From Bradyrhizobiaceae bacterium (GTDB taxonomy: Bacteria > Pseudomonadota > Alphaproteobacteria > Rhizobiales > Xanthobacteraceae): 64,000 nucleotides of DNA. The DNA lies in NCBI GenBank assembly GCA_947481685.1, contig CANKHA010000003.1, positions 62,001-126,000 of the forward strand, read 5' to 3'. The notes beneath the pieces were generated by a model. That model was given only the letters and a program-made list of their open reading frames with translations, did no database searches and was not told where the DNA came from. Both the position numbers and the translations under genes were made by a program. Shown here piece by piece: positions 34,261 through 43,718 of this stretch (its first letter is position 1; each line of letters opens with the position of its first letter).

Positions 34261-35193
34261 GTGCAGCTTTCGACCCTATTCCTGTCTTCCGGCGATCTGA
34301 TCGCCGACCGCCGCTATGCCTGGGCGCAGGACCTGGAATCCAAGGGCGATCTCGCGGGCGCGGCGGAACTTCTGCAACAGGCGCTGGAACTCACGCCGGC
34401 CTACGCGCCAGCGTGGTTTGCGCTGGGTGAACTGCAGGAGAAAATCGGCGACATAGATGCGGCGGCTGCCGCCTATCGCAAGGCCTGCGAAGTCGATCCG
34501 CGCGACGACCGTGGCGCGCTGCTCAATCTCATGCGGCTCGGTGCGACAGCGCCGACCGATATGCCGGCGAGCTATGTGCGCACGCTGTTCGATACCTACG
34601 CATCCAAATTCGACCGCGCGCTGACGGAGGGGTTGAAATATTCCGCGCCGGCTCTGCTGCTTGCAGCCGTGGAGGCCACGGGCAAGCAGCATTTTTCCGC
34701 GATGCTCGATCTTGGTTGCGGCACCGGACTGGGTGGCGTGCCGTTCCGTTCGAAAGTGGACATGCTGGTCGGCTGCGATCTGTCGCCCCGCATGCTCGAT
34801 CAGGCGCAGCAAAAAAATATCTATGACCGGCTTGAGATCGGCGACGTGGTCGAATGTTTGAAGGAAGAAAAGACCGCGCTCCGCCATTACGACCTGATCA
34901 TCGCCGCTGACGTTTTCGCTTATCTCCCCGATCTGGCCCCTGTGGCGCAGGCCGCTTCCGACGTGCTCATGCCGGGCGGGATTTTTGCCTTTACCGTTGA
35001 AGCGCATGAAGGCGATGGCGTGCGCATGGGCGAGGCGCTACGTTTTGCCCACAGCGCCGCCCATGTTCGCGCGGCTCTGGAGCACGCCGGACTGAACGTG
35101 CTTGCCCTCAATTCCGCCTCGACGCGCATGGAGAAGGGCGCACCGGTTCCCGGACTGATCGCGTGCTTCCGCGGAAAGCAGATGAATTGCTGA
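34261..35193 (+). CDS. TPR plus class I SAM methyltransferase
   Basis: 310 residues from a GTG start with GAGGTGAG upstream. The N-terminal half has two TPR units (about 20-85, LEQALELTPAYAPAWFALGE-like). The C-terminal half is a Rossmann methyltransferase: motif I AMLDLGCGTGLGG, GCDLSPRMLDQA, YDLIIAADVFAYLPDL and LMPGGIFAFT. Substrate unknown; the TPR suggests a protein partner. It leads an operon in which its end overlaps the Lhr helicase gene by 31 bp and PdeM follows. It is not part of the four-gene ligase/exonuclease/helicase/PdeM set as usually described, so it may be a fifth component. Confidence 0.85.
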   Translation: MQLSTLFLSSGDLIADRRYAWAQDLESKGDLAGAAELLQQALELTPAYAPAWFALGELQEKIGDIDAAAAAYRKACEVDPRDDRGALLNLMRLGATAPTDMPASYVRTLFDTYASKFDRALTEGLKYSAPALLLAAVEATGKQHFSAMLDLGCGTGLGGVPFRSKVDMLVGCDLSPRMLDQAQQKNIYDRLEIGDVVECLKEEKTALRHYDLIIAADVFAYLPDLAPVAQAASDVLMPGGIFAFTVEAHEGDGVRMGEALRFAHSAAHVRAALEHAGLNVLALNSASTRMEKGAPVPGLIACFRGKQMNC

Positions 35194-37733
35194 AACGGAT
35201 CGAAGCCCAGCCTTTGCTGCCGGAGCCATTTGAAAAATGGTTCGCGGCGCGTGGCTGGACTCCGCGCGCGCATCAGCTCGAACTGCTGGCCAAAGCGGAA
35301 GCGGGCCGTTCGGCTTTGCTGATCGCACCGACTGGCGCCGGAAAGACGCTGGCGGGATTTCTGCCCACGCTGGTGGAGCTGAGCAAGGAGCGCGCAGCGG
35401 CGAAAAAGGGTGCGAAGAAGCTCGTCTCCACCGGTCGCGGTATCCGCCGCGACGGTGGGCTGCACACGCTCTACATCTCGCCGCTGAAGGCGCTCGCCGT
35501 CGATATCGCGCGCAACCTCGAAACGCCGGTCACCGAGATGGGCCTGCCGATCCGGCTCGAAACCCGCACCGGCGATACGCCGGTGTCGAAGCGTCAGCGC
35601 CAGCGCCGCGACCCGCCAGATATTCTGCTCACCACGCCCGAGCAACTGGCGCTGCTGCTCGCGAGTGCCGACAGCCCATTTCTGTTCGGCTCGCTCAAGC
35701 GCGTGGTGCTCGATGAATTGCATTCGCTGGTGACGTCAAAGCGCGGCGACCTGCTCTCGCTTGGCATGGCACGGCTGTTTCGGCTGGCGCCGCAGCTCAC
35801 CACCGTTGGGCTGTCTGCCACTGTCGCTGAGCCGGAAGACCTGTGCCGGTTCCTGGTGCCGCAACCGGTGGAAGGACAGGCGCAGGCCGATCTCGTTATC
35901 GCCGCAGGTGGCGCGAAACCTGACGTCTCGATGCTCGACACCAAGGAGCATCTGCCGTGGGCAGGTCACGGTGCGCGCCATGCGCTCGATGAAATCTACG
36001 ACCTGCTCAAGCGCCACAAGACCACGCTGCTGTTCGTCAACACGCGCAGCCAGGCGGAGCGCCTGTTCCAGGATCTCTGGCGCATCAACGACGATACGCT
36101 TGCCATCGCCTTGCATCACGGTTCGCTCGATGTCGCGCAGCGCCGCAAGGTGGAAGACGCCATGACCGCCGGAAAACTCCGCGCGGTGGTCTGCACCTCG
36201 TCGCTAGACCTCGGCGTGGACTGGGGCGACGTCGATCTGGTGATCAATGTCGGCGCGCCGAAAGGCTCGTCGCGCTTGTTGCAACGCATTGGTCGCGCCA
36301 ACCACCGGTTGGATGAGCCATCAAAAGCGGTGCTGATCCCGGCCAATCGCTTCGAGGTGCTGGAATGTCATGCCGCGCTCGGCGCCGTGGCGGATAATGC
36401 GCAGGACACGCCGCCTGCACGCACCGGCGCCCTCGACGTGCTGGCGCAGCATGTACTGGGGTGCGCGGTGGGTGAGCCGTTTCACAGCGACGAACTGTTT
36501 GAGGAGATTCGCACGACCTCGCCCTATGCTGTGCTCACGCGCAAGGATTTCGACGATGTGGTGGATTTTGTTGCCACCGGTGGTTACGCGCTGAAGGCTT
36601 ACGAGCGCTTCGCGAAAATTCGCATCGGGCAGGACGGCCGCTGGCGCATCACCCATCCGCGCATCGCGCAGCGTTACCGCATGAATGTCGGCACCATTGT
36701 CGAGGCGGACATGCTGAAGGTGCGGCTGGTGCGCTCGCGCGGAGGCAAGACGGCGATCCCGCGCGGCGGGCGCGTGCTCGGACAGCTTGAGGAATATTTC
36801 ATCGAGACGCTGGCGGTCGGCGACACCTTTGTGTTCGCTGGTGAGGTGCTGCGTTACGAAACGCTGGTCGAGGATGAAGTTTACGTTTCGCGCGCGACCG
36901 ATGAAGATCCGAAAGTGCCGTCCTATGAAGGCGGCAAGTTCCCGCTCTCGACCTATCTCGCCGCGCGCGTCCGCGATCTCGTCGCCGATCCCAAAGCCTG
37001 GCACGCGTTGCCGGAACAGGTGCGCGAGTGGCTGGAAATTCAGCAGTGGCGGTCGCTGCTGCCAAAGGCGGGCGATCTTCTGGTTGAAACCTTTCCGCGC
37101 GGCAGCAAGCATTATCTCGTCTGTTATCCGTTTGAAGGCCGGCTTGCGCACCAGACGCTTGGGATGCTGCTGACGCGAAGGCTCGAGCGTGCGCGGCTGC
37201 GTCCGCTTGGCTTTGTCGCCAACGAATATGCGCTTGCGGTATGGTCGCTGGGCGATGTCGGACAGGCCATCGATACCGGCAAGCTGTCGCTCGCGGAACT
37301 GTTCGATCAGGACATGCTGGGCGACGACCTCGAAGCCTGGCTCGCGGAATCCGCGCTGATGAAACGTACCTTCCGCACCTGCGCGATTATCGCCGGGCTG
37401 ATCGAACGCCGGTTCCCCGGTGAGGAAAAATCCCGCCGTCAGGTCACGATCTCGACCGATCTGGTCTATGACGTACTCCGCAAGCATCAGCCCGACCATC
37501 TGCTTTTGCGCGCGGCGCGAGCGGATGCGGCAACGGGCTTGCTCGATATCCGCCGTCTTGGCACCATGCTCGCGCGCATCAAGGGGCGAATCATTCACAA
37601 GCCGCTTGATCGCGTGTCCCCGCTGGCCGTGCCTGTGATGCTGGAGATCGGGCGGGAGCCGGTGTCGGGAGAAGCATCGGAAAGTTTGCTGGCGGAAGCC
37701 GCCGACGAACTGGTGAAGGAGGCGATGGGGTGA
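35163..37733 (+). CDS. Ligase-associated Lhr-type DEXH helicase
   Basis: 856 residues from a GTG start lying inside the methyltransferase gene. SF2 motifs: Q-motif RAHQLELL, Walker A APTGAGKT (55-62), YISPLKALA (Ia), DELH (184-187), GLSATV (III), TSSLDLGVDWGDVD (V) and QRIGRANHR (VI). The C-terminal winged-helix/Lhr-core part is present but the very long Lhr tail is not, matching the about 850-residue 'Lhr-Core' proteins of damage-response clusters. ATP-dependent 3'-5' helicase for DNA repair. Overlaps pdeM by four bases. Confidence 0.93.
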   Translation: MLPRKADELLKRIEAQPLLPEPFEKWFAARGWTPRAHQLELLAKAEAGRSALLIAPTGAGKTLAGFLPTLVELSKERAAAKKGAKKLVSTGRGIRRDGGLHTLYISPLKALAVDIARNLETPVTEMGLPIRLETRTGDTPVSKRQRQRRDPPDILLTTPEQLALLLASADSPFLFGSLKRVVLDELHSLVTSKRGDLLSLGMARLFRLAPQLTTVGLSATVAEPEDLCRFLVPQPVEGQAQADLVIAAGGAKPDVSMLDTKEHLPWAGHGARHALDEIYDLLKRHKTTLLFVNTRSQAERLFQDLWRINDDTLAIALHHGSLDVAQRRKVEDAMTAGKLRAVVCTSSLDLGVDWGDVDLVINVGAPKGSSRLLQRIGRANHRLDEPSKAVLIPANRFEVLECHAALGAVADNAQDTPPARTGALDVLAQHVLGCAVGEPFHSDELFEEIRTTSPYAVLTRKDFDDVVDFVATGGYALKAYERFAKIRIGQDGRWRITHPRIAQRYRMNVGTIVEADMLKVRLVRSRGGKTAIPRGGRVLGQLEEYFIETLAVGDTFVFAGEVLRYETLVEDEVYVSRATDEDPKVPSYEGGKFPLSTYLAARVRDLVADPKAWHALPEQVREWLEIQQWRSLLPKAGDLLVETFPRGSKHYLVCYPFEGRLAHQTLGMLLTRRLERARLRPLGFVANEYALAVWSLGDVGQAIDTGKLSLAELFDQDMLGDDLEAWLAESALMKRTFRTCAIIAGLIERRFPGEEKSRRQVTISTDLVYDVLRKHQPDHLLLRAARADAATGLLDIRRLGTMLARIKGRIIHKPLDRVSPLAVPVMLEIGREPVSGEASESLLAEAADELVKEAMG

Positions 37734-38455
37734 AAACCTCAGAGGTGAGCGCAGAGACTGCAACCGTCCGACAATTCGGCGGGGAAATCCGCATTGCCGG
37801 CGTTACGCTGGTGGCGGATTGCGGCGGCGCGCTTTACTGGCCGGAGGAAGGCATTCTTGTCGTTGCCGACCTGCATCTGGAAAAAGGCTCAAGCTTTGCG
37901 AAGCGCGGCGTGTTCCTGCCGCCCTATGATACCGCGGCGACATTGGCGCGGCTCGGCCAACTCATCGCGCGCTATGCGCCGCGTTGCGTGATTGCGCTCG
38001 GCGACAATTTTCATGACGGCGGCGGCGCTGATCGGTTGCAGGGCGGCGACCGCGACAACATCCGCGCGCTGCAGCGTGGGCACGACTGGGTCTGGATCAC
38101 CGGCAATCACGACCCTGAACCTGCGGAAGGCATCGGCGGGTTCTTTCCGGCAGCACTGGCGATCGGGGCGCTGACGTTCCGGCACGAGCCCACCGCGAAA
38201 GCCTGGAACGGCGAGATCGCGGGACATTTGCATCCGGTGGCGCGCGTCACGCAACGCGGCCGCACCGTGAGCCGCCGTTGCTTCGCCACCAACGGCAAGC
38301 AGGCGGTGATGCCGGCTTTCGGCGCTTACACCGGCGGGTTGAACATCCGGCATCCTGCGTTCGTTGAAGTCTTCGGTGGGATCGCCTTCACCGCGCATAT
38401 GCTCGGCGACGGCAGGCTCTATGCGTTTACCGCCAAGCGCTGCATGTCCGACTAA
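37730..38455 (+). CDS. pdeM: Ligase-associated metallophosphoesterase PdeM
   Basis: 241 residues, GTG start overlapping the helicase stop. Calcineurin-like phosphoesterase with the metal motifs D-L-H-L-E-K-G (VVADLHLEKGSSFA), GDNFHDGGGADR, GNHDP and GHLHPVARV. The conserved Lys-rich LEKGSSFAKRG segment is typical of PdeM. It would cut or trim DNA/RNA ends together with Lhr and the ligase. Last gene of the plus-strand operon; its end overlaps the convergent gene by four bases. Confidence 0.9.
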   Translation: MKTSEVSAETATVRQFGGEIRIAGVTLVADCGGALYWPEEGILVVADLHLEKGSSFAKRGVFLPPYDTAATLARLGQLIARYAPRCVIALGDNFHDGGGADRLQGGDRDNIRALQRGHDWVWITGNHDPEPAEGIGGFFPAALAIGALTFRHEPTAKAWNGEIAGHLHPVARVTQRGRTVSRRCFATNGKQAVMPAFGAYTGGLNIRHPAFVEVFGGIAFTAHMLGDGRLYAFTAKRCMSD

Positions 38456-39234
38456 TCCCTGCGGAACACCACACTGGCGAACCAGCCGGTCAGCAGTGCC
38501 ATCATCGCGGTGACGAGGCCATAAAGCAGCGCGTGGTCGTGTGCCGCATTGGCGACGAACTGTTCGAAGCCGACCTTGATGACTTCCAGCGCCGATGTGG
38601 ATTGCGCAATCATGGCATTGTCGGCGAACAACTTCACATCGATCTCGTAAATTCCGAAGGGTACGTTGGCCGGCATCGGCACGTCGGCGCGAAACAGCGT
38701 CGGCGTGAGGAAAGTGACGGCGCCATCGCGTGCAACGTAGAGTCCGTGTTCCTGCTTCAGCCGCACGAAGGCCTGACGGAAGGGATCGTCCTTCACCACG
38801 TCAGCGACGTCAGGGCCGATCTGCTGCGGCAGCTGGAAATTGTCGAAACCGACCTGCAGGCGGCGGAGTGTATCGGCCGCTGCGACCGACTGGGTAGGCT
38901 TGCTGGAAAGAATGGCCAGATAGCTCGGCACATTGACGAAGGTGCGATAATCTTCATTCACCCAGATGCCCAGCACGCGGCCTTTGCGCCGTGTGCGCTC
39001 GGTGTCGCGCGGGCCGCTGACCGTCACCACCACATCATAACCGCCACGTCGTATCGCCGATGAGGGATCGCGCTCTACGCTGCCAAACAGCACGAGATCG
39101 ACGCCGGTATAGCTCGAGGTCACCATGACGCGATGGTTGGACAGCGACGTGATCAGCCGTTCGGCTCCGGCCGGCGTGGCGGCCAGTGCAAGCCATGCAG
39201 CGAGAATGGAGGCGGCGATGCGGAATGCGATCAT
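38452..39234 (-). CDS. TIGR02186 family membrane-anchored protein
   Basis: 260 residues with a signal peptide (1-24, ending AGA-ER), a beta-rich periplasmic domain beginning LITSLSNHRVMVTSSYTGVDL, and one C-terminal helix (about 233-252) ending FRRD. This architecture is the TIGR02186 family of unknown function that repeatedly pairs with TauE/SafE proteins. It overlaps the TSUP gene by four bases (ATGA), so it is presumably a partner subunit on the periplasmic side of that transporter. An artefactual upstream frame extends to 39942 and was ignored. Confidence 0.85.
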   Translation of the reverse strand: MIAFRIAASILAAWLALAATPAGAERLITSLSNHRVMVTSSYTGVDLVLFGSVERDPSSAIRRGGYDVVVTVSGPRDTERTRRKGRVLGIWVNEDYRTFVNVPSYLAILSSKPTQSVAAADTLRRLQVGFDNFQLPQQIGPDVADVVKDDPFRQAFVRLKQEHGLYVARDGAVTFLTPTLFRADVPMPANVPFGIYEIDVKLFADNAMIAQSTSALEVIKVGFEQFVANAAHDHALLYGLVTAMMALLTGWFASVVFRRD

Positions 39235-40157
39235 GGCGCGGTCTCCGACACCCGGATCGAAAACAGCTCCGTTGGCGGGACGATCAGGGCGTAGGCAAAG
39301 CGCAGTCCCACTACCAGAACGAGGACACCGAGTAAGAGCCGGAGCCATTCGCCCGTCATTTTGTAACCGGTGCGGGCGCCAAATTGCGCGCCGATCACGC
39401 CGCCGACCATCAGGATCAGCGCCAGCACCGCATCGACCTGCTGGTTGGTGACGGCATGCATGACAGTGGCCGAGGCCATGGTCACCAGAGTCAGCACTTG
39501 CGATGTGCCGATCACGGTCGATGTCGGCACGCGCAGGAAGTAGATCAGCATCGGCACCAGCAGGAAACCGCCGCCGATGCCCATGATAGCGCCGATGAAG
39601 CCGATGATGAAGCCGATCACCCAGATCGGGATCGCCGACACATAGATGCGCGAGCGCTTGAAGCGAAACTTGATCGGCAACCCGTGAAACCAAAGATGGC
39701 TGCCGGCCCGGCGCAGCACCACCGGCCTGCCGGAACGCGTCCGCAGGATTGCGCGGATGCTTTCCCAGGCCATCAGTCCGCCGATGACCGTCAGCAGCGT
39801 CAGGTAGGAGAGGCCGATCATCAGATCGAGCTGGTCCAGCGCACGCATGAGGGTAAAAAGCCAAACGCCGGTGCCGGTGCCGAGAATGCCGCCGCCCAGC
39901 AACATCAGCGCCAGTGGAAGATCGACCGCGTTGCGTCGCCAATAGGAGATCGCGCCGGAACAGGACGAGGCCGCGATGTGGGTGGTCACACTGGCCACGG
40001 CGACACCCGGCGTCACCCCAATGAAGATCAGCAGCGGCGTCATCAGGAACCCGCCGCCGATGCCGAACATGCCGGAGATGAATCCGACCGCCAGCCCCAT
40101 TCCGAGAATGAGGAAAATATTGACCGGAAGGTCTGCGATCGGAAGATAGATTTGCAC
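39231..40157 (-). CDS. TauE/SafE (TSUP) transporter, TIGR02186 partner
   Basis: 308 residues, about eight helices. Both family repeats are visible: GFISGMFGIGGGFLMTPLLIF at the start and GFIGAIMGIGGGFLLVPMLIY in the second half. The MCH-like ASVTTHIAASSCSGAISYW segment lies between. Likely exporter or importer of a small sulfur-containing or organic anion, probably working with the overlapping TIGR02186 protein. Not closely related in sequence to the TSUP gene at 29038. Confidence 0.88.
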   Translation of the reverse strand: MQIYLPIADLPVNIFLILGMGLAVGFISGMFGIGGGFLMTPLLIFIGVTPGVAVASVTTHIAASSCSGAISYWRRNAVDLPLALMLLGGGILGTGTGVWLFTLMRALDQLDLMIGLSYLTLLTVIGGLMAWESIRAILRTRSGRPVVLRRAGSHLWFHGLPIKFRFKRSRIYVSAIPIWVIGFIIGFIGAIMGIGGGFLLVPMLIYFLRVPTSTVIGTSQVLTLVTMASATVMHAVTNQQVDAVLALILMVGGVIGAQFGARTGYKMTGEWLRLLLGVLVLVVGLRFAYALIVPPTELFSIRVSETAP

Positions 40158-40198
40158 GGAAGAAATCCGCCGGTTCGGGCTAGCGTTTAAGTGAGCGG

Positions 40199-40238
40199 GC
40201 GATCGGACGCAAAACCGGCATCCACTTTTGCTGATCGC
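40199..40238. repeat. GATC-ended palindromic repeat, locus 1
   Basis: GCGATC and GATCGC ends enclose inner arms of CGCAAAA/TTTTGC type with a core related to GTGGATGCCGG. Same architecture as the repeats at 45979 and 53688; dispersed Rhizobiales intergenic element. Confidence 0.6.
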
Positions 40239-40331
40239 CGCTGAGCGATATGGCCTTGTACGCCAAGTCGTCCGGGACCGTAACCCGCAAGCTCGACAGT
40301 TTTGCCGCGCCCGAAGACCGGGCGGCGCGGA

Positions 40332-43300
40332 TCACCGGGCGCCGACGCGAACGGGCTCGGCCCGCTTTGGCTTGGCTGGCGCGGGTGCCGATGGCGTGGA
40401 GGAAGCTGCGTCCCATCCGCCGGCCGGCATCCTCACCATCGTAGCAGCTTCCGGCTGGTCCTGCGGAGCGAAAGCTTTGACGGCGAGCTTGGCTGTTTTG
40501 AGCGATGTCGCATCGAGCCGCTTTGTGACTTCGTCGCGCTTCTTGGCGGCTTCCTGATCGCCCTGGTCGGCGGCAAGTGCGAACCACTTGTAGGATTCGA
40601 CCAGGTTCTGGTCGACGCCGATGCCGCGGGCATAGAGGATCGCGAGATTGTATTGGCTGTCGGAGACGCCGTGGTCGGCGGCAAGGCGGAACCATTGGGC
40701 CGCTGTGCGGTAATCCGGCTTCACCGCGGCGCCTTCGGCATAGAGCACGGCGAGATTGTGCATCGCCTTGGCGTTGCCTTGTTCGGCCGCGGTTTTGTAA
40801 AGCCGGCGGGCGGTCTCGGTGTCTTTCTTCACGCCGACGCCCTTTTCGTACAGCGCTGCGAGCCGGAACTGCGCCATCGCCAGACCCTGACGGGCCGCGA
40901 GTTCGAACCAGCGTGCCGCTTCCGGCGGATTTGCCGCAACGCTCTGGCCTTCGGCATAGCGAACCGCCACTTCGTATTCCGCGGCTGCATCGCCATTTTG
41001 AGCGGCATTGCGCAGGGTTGTGCTGCCGATCGCTGCCGGCAGTTTCTCGTTGCGCGGTGAAGGCTGCGATGACGGAAGTCCCGGCACCGTCAGCGAAGGC
41101 GGAAGCCCATAGGGTGCTGCGGATGACCGCACCGAACCGGTCACGTCAGCGGAGGGGGCGACGTCATATGTCGGAATCTGTTGCAGATGCGGTATTGCCG
41201 GCGCCGCCGATTGCGTCTCGATCATCGAAGGCATTGCCGGTGCAGGAGTTGAAGCCGCAGGCGGCACATCGGAACTGGCGACTTGCGGGGCCGGCGTTTC
41301 CCCGGACGTCATGAGATTGGTCGCGACACGGAAGCCGCCGCCGACAATCAGGATCACGCTGGCGCCGACAAAAAGCTGGCGCATGCGCTGGCCGAAGCTT
41401 TTGCCGCCTTTTTCTTCCGGCCCATTGTTCGACGATGCGGCAGCGCGCAAGTCGGCGGTGGTCGGTTCGGACGCCGCGGCCTTGGCGGCACGGCGAGCGG
41501 CTGCGATGAAATTCGATTTGTTGCCGCCGTTGCTGTCCATGGAACGCCGGGCCGGGCCCAGCGCGCGTTCGGAATCGGTAATACGGTCTGCGGGCGAACG
41601 CCCGCGGCCCGATCCCACGCCCGGCTCGAGCGGCTCGTCCGGCGGCAGGTCGGGATCGATCGGCGTCCGCACGGTGCGCGGGTTGGCGCGCGCCATCGCG
41701 GCGGCGGCCTGGGCATGGGCGACTTCGCGGCTCGGTGGCGGCGCAAGCTCGGCGGCGGGTTCCTGCCCGAACATGCGCGGCTCGGCGGCAAACGCGGGAA
41801 CTTCCAGCTGTGCCGCGGGCGGCATCTGCGGCTGGAATTCAGGATCGGGGTGCGATTCAAAATAAGGCTGTGGCGCAGGTTCAAACTGCTGCTGTTCCGG
41901 ATGGACCTGCGGCTCGAAATAGTCTTGCGCCTGAGGCTCGGTGTACGCTTGCGGCTGCGGCGCGACCTGCGGCTCGACATAAGCCTGCGGGTGCGGGGCA
42001 TATTGCTGCTGCGGGACGAACTCCGGTTGGGGCTGGGCGTAATGCTGCTGCGGTTGTGTCCGCGCGCCGCGCATGTCGGTTTCCAGCATCGCCAGACGAT
42101 CGACGACATGACCAAGCGTGCCATGCACGGCTTCGAGCGAGGTCTGCGTGCGCATGATATCGCGCTGCAGGCCATCCATCTGCGGCACGACTGTCGGCTG
42201 CGCATTGTTGGCGTGCTGCTGTTCGATATGGTTGAGCAGATCGGCAAGGCCGCGCTCAATGGCTTCAAGCTGGGCAAAGCGCGCGCCCGAAGCGTCAAGC
42301 TTTTCAACCAGCCCCGCGATCTGGCTTTCAAGATAGGATACGTCTTCACCGCGCGAATGCTGCAGGCGTTCGATCTTTTCGCTCAGCCCGCTGATCACAG
42401 CTTCGAGCTGCGGCGGCACGCTGCCGCCGTTCTGCACGCGCGACTCCAGCGCATCGGCGATGTGCGCGACGCGCTGGTCGAGGATCTCAAGCGCCTGGCT
42501 GTGGGCGATATCGCCGGCGCCCATGCCGGCGCTTGCAACGTGATCGACCTTTTCCGCCAGCGCATGCACCTCGCCGGCGAGTTGCTGCAGCGCTTCGTTG
42601 GATGCGACGTGGGAAACGATGCCTTGCATCGAGGCAATCGCGGTTTCCAGCTGCTGGAAAGCGCTCATGTCGGGCCCGGACGTGCCGAGCATCTCGACCT
42701 TCTGCGCCAGGCTGTGCACGGCTTCACGGAAGCCGGCGAGATTTTCTGCTGGCGTCAGCGTGCGCAGCGTGTCGCGGACTTCAGCGAGGCCATGCTCCAG
42801 CGAAGCAAGCGTATTGGTATCGACGCCGGCTTGCTTGGTGTTGTCTAGCCGTGCCGTCAGCGCGTGAATTTCGCCTTCCAGCGCTTCGATGGCGCGGCGC
42901 GGCATGGCGTCGAGCAGGGTGCGTGCGATGTCGCTCAGCGCCTGACGGAGTGCGGCAATGCCTTCTTCGAGCTGCGGCTGCTGGCGCAGCGCTTCGATCT
43001 GGCCGGTGATGTGGCGGAGGTGCTGTTCCAGCCCCGACAGATTCTGCGACGGCATGGGAGCGGGCGCAGGTGGCTGTTGGTAGACCGGCGCGTGCTGCTG
43101 CACCGGTTCGGCATAGTGTTGCGGCGCGGGTGTCGGGGGTGGTGCAGGCGCATCGGGATCGGCATCGAGAGCCTGCTGGCGTGCAGCGATTTCCGCCATC
43201 GCCTGGTCGATATCGGCGGTCCAGGCATCGCCGCCCGAGGCGCGGGGTTCCGGCGCATACGCTTGCGCCGGAGCATAAGCAGCGGCGGGAGCATAAGCCG

Positions 43301-43718
43301 GCGCAGCCACGCTGCGGTTGGCATTGACCAGCTCTTCCATCCGGCGATCGAGGCGAGCGATCGCTTCGGCGAGCTGATTGTTCTCGCGATTCTGATTGTA
43401 GGAGGGCGGGGCATAAGCCTCCGGCCCGGTTGCCGCTGGCGCGTAGGGCGCCCGCTTTGGCGGGGCTTGATAAATCCGGCCGAGCTGGCGGGTCAGTTCG
43501 TCGAGCCGCTCATGGACACCGAACATCTCGTCGCTGTCGTCTTCATCGTCGTCGTAGCCCCGGCGCGAAAGCCGGATGCCTTCTTCGTCGGCCGAATCGA
43601 TGATGACGGTGTTGAGCCATTCGCCGACCGACATGCCGGCGCGCCGCGCGGCTTCGCGCGCGGTCTCCCGCGCATCGGTGCGGATGCCCTTCACTCTCCA
43701 CGGAACGCCAGTTTTCAT
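40332..43718 (-). CDS. PodJ-like polar protein with coiled coils and Sel1 repeats
   Basis: 1128 residues from the ATG at 43718. The N-terminus is a helical motif (VPWRVKGIRTDARETAREAA, then GMSVGEWLNTVI). It is followed by Pro/Ala/Tyr/Gln-rich low complexity, long coiled-coil blocks (about 210-550) with many H-x-L-A/E-x-V-D repeats, a second Gln/Pro-rich stretch (about 570-680), one membrane helix near 784-804 (LFVGASVILIVGGGFRV) and four Sel1 repeats at the C-terminus (about 925-1075). This is the PodJ layout, except that the Sel1 part follows the helix and there is no peptidoglycan-binding domain. Probable organiser of a cell pole. Low-complexity segments make alignment unreliable. Confidence 0.8.
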   Translation of the reverse strand: MKTGVPWRVKGIRTDARETAREAARRAGMSVGEWLNTVIIDSADEEGIRLSRRGYDDDEDDSDEMFGVHERLDELTRQLGRIYQAPPKRAPYAPAATGPEAYAPPSYNQNRENNQLAEAIARLDRRMEELVNANRSVAAPAYAPAAAYAPAQAYAPEPRASGGDAWTADIDQAMAEIAARQQALDADPDAPAPPPTPAPQHYAEPVQQHAPVYQQPPAPAPMPSQNLSGLEQHLRHITGQIEALRQQPQLEEGIAALRQALSDIARTLLDAMPRRAIEALEGEIHALTARLDNTKQAGVDTNTLASLEHGLAEVRDTLRTLTPAENLAGFREAVHSLAQKVEMLGTSGPDMSAFQQLETAIASMQGIVSHVASNEALQQLAGEVHALAEKVDHVASAGMGAGDIAHSQALEILDQRVAHIADALESRVQNGGSVPPQLEAVISGLSEKIERLQHSRGEDVSYLESQIAGLVEKLDASGARFAQLEAIERGLADLLNHIEQQHANNAQPTVVPQMDGLQRDIMRTQTSLEAVHGTLGHVVDRLAMLETDMRGARTQPQQHYAQPQPEFVPQQQYAPHPQAYVEPQVAPQPQAYTEPQAQDYFEPQVHPEQQQFEPAPQPYFESHPDPEFQPQMPPAAQLEVPAFAAEPRMFGQEPAAELAPPPSREVAHAQAAAAMARANPRTVRTPIDPDLPPDEPLEPGVGSGRGRSPADRITDSERALGPARRSMDSNGGNKSNFIAAARRAAKAAASEPTTADLRAAASSNNGPEEKGGKSFGQRMRQLFVGASVILIVGGGFRVATNLMTSGETPAPQVASSDVPPAASTPAPAMPSMIETQSAAPAIPHLQQIPTYDVAPSADVTGSVRSSAAPYGLPPSLTVPGLPSSQPSPRNEKLPAAIGSTTLRNAAQNGDAAAEYEVAVRYAEGQSVAANPPEAARWFELAARQGLAMAQFRLAALYEKGVGVKKDTETARRLYKTAAEQGNAKAMHNLAVLYAEGAAVKPDYRTAAQWFRLAADHGVSDSQYNLAILYARGIGVDQNLVESYKWFALAADQGDQEAAKKRDEVTKRLDATSLKTAKLAVKAFAPQDQPEAATMVRMPAGGWDAASSTPSAPAPAKPKRAEPVRVGAR

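Noticed and set aside
36321-37763. A 480-codon frame antisense to the Lhr-type helicase
   Set aside because: Exact shadow of a conserved SF2 helicase gene; no protein-like motifs.
39235-39942. Upstream extension of the TIGR02186 frame
   Set aside because: Overlaps the TSUP gene out of frame; a signal peptide begins cleanly at 39234.
40302-42848. Long plus-strand frames opposite the PodJ-like gene
   Set aside because: Repetitive Arg/Gly-rich translations caused by the low-complexity Pro/Gln/Ala codons on the other strand; the minus-strand frame has helices, a membrane segment and Sel1 repeats.
41700-43300. Short tandem repeats in the PodJ-like gene that could look like a CRISPR or satellite array
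   Set aside because: The repeats are codon-phase Gln/Pro/Tyr/Ala low complexity of irregular length, with no constant repeat and spacer.
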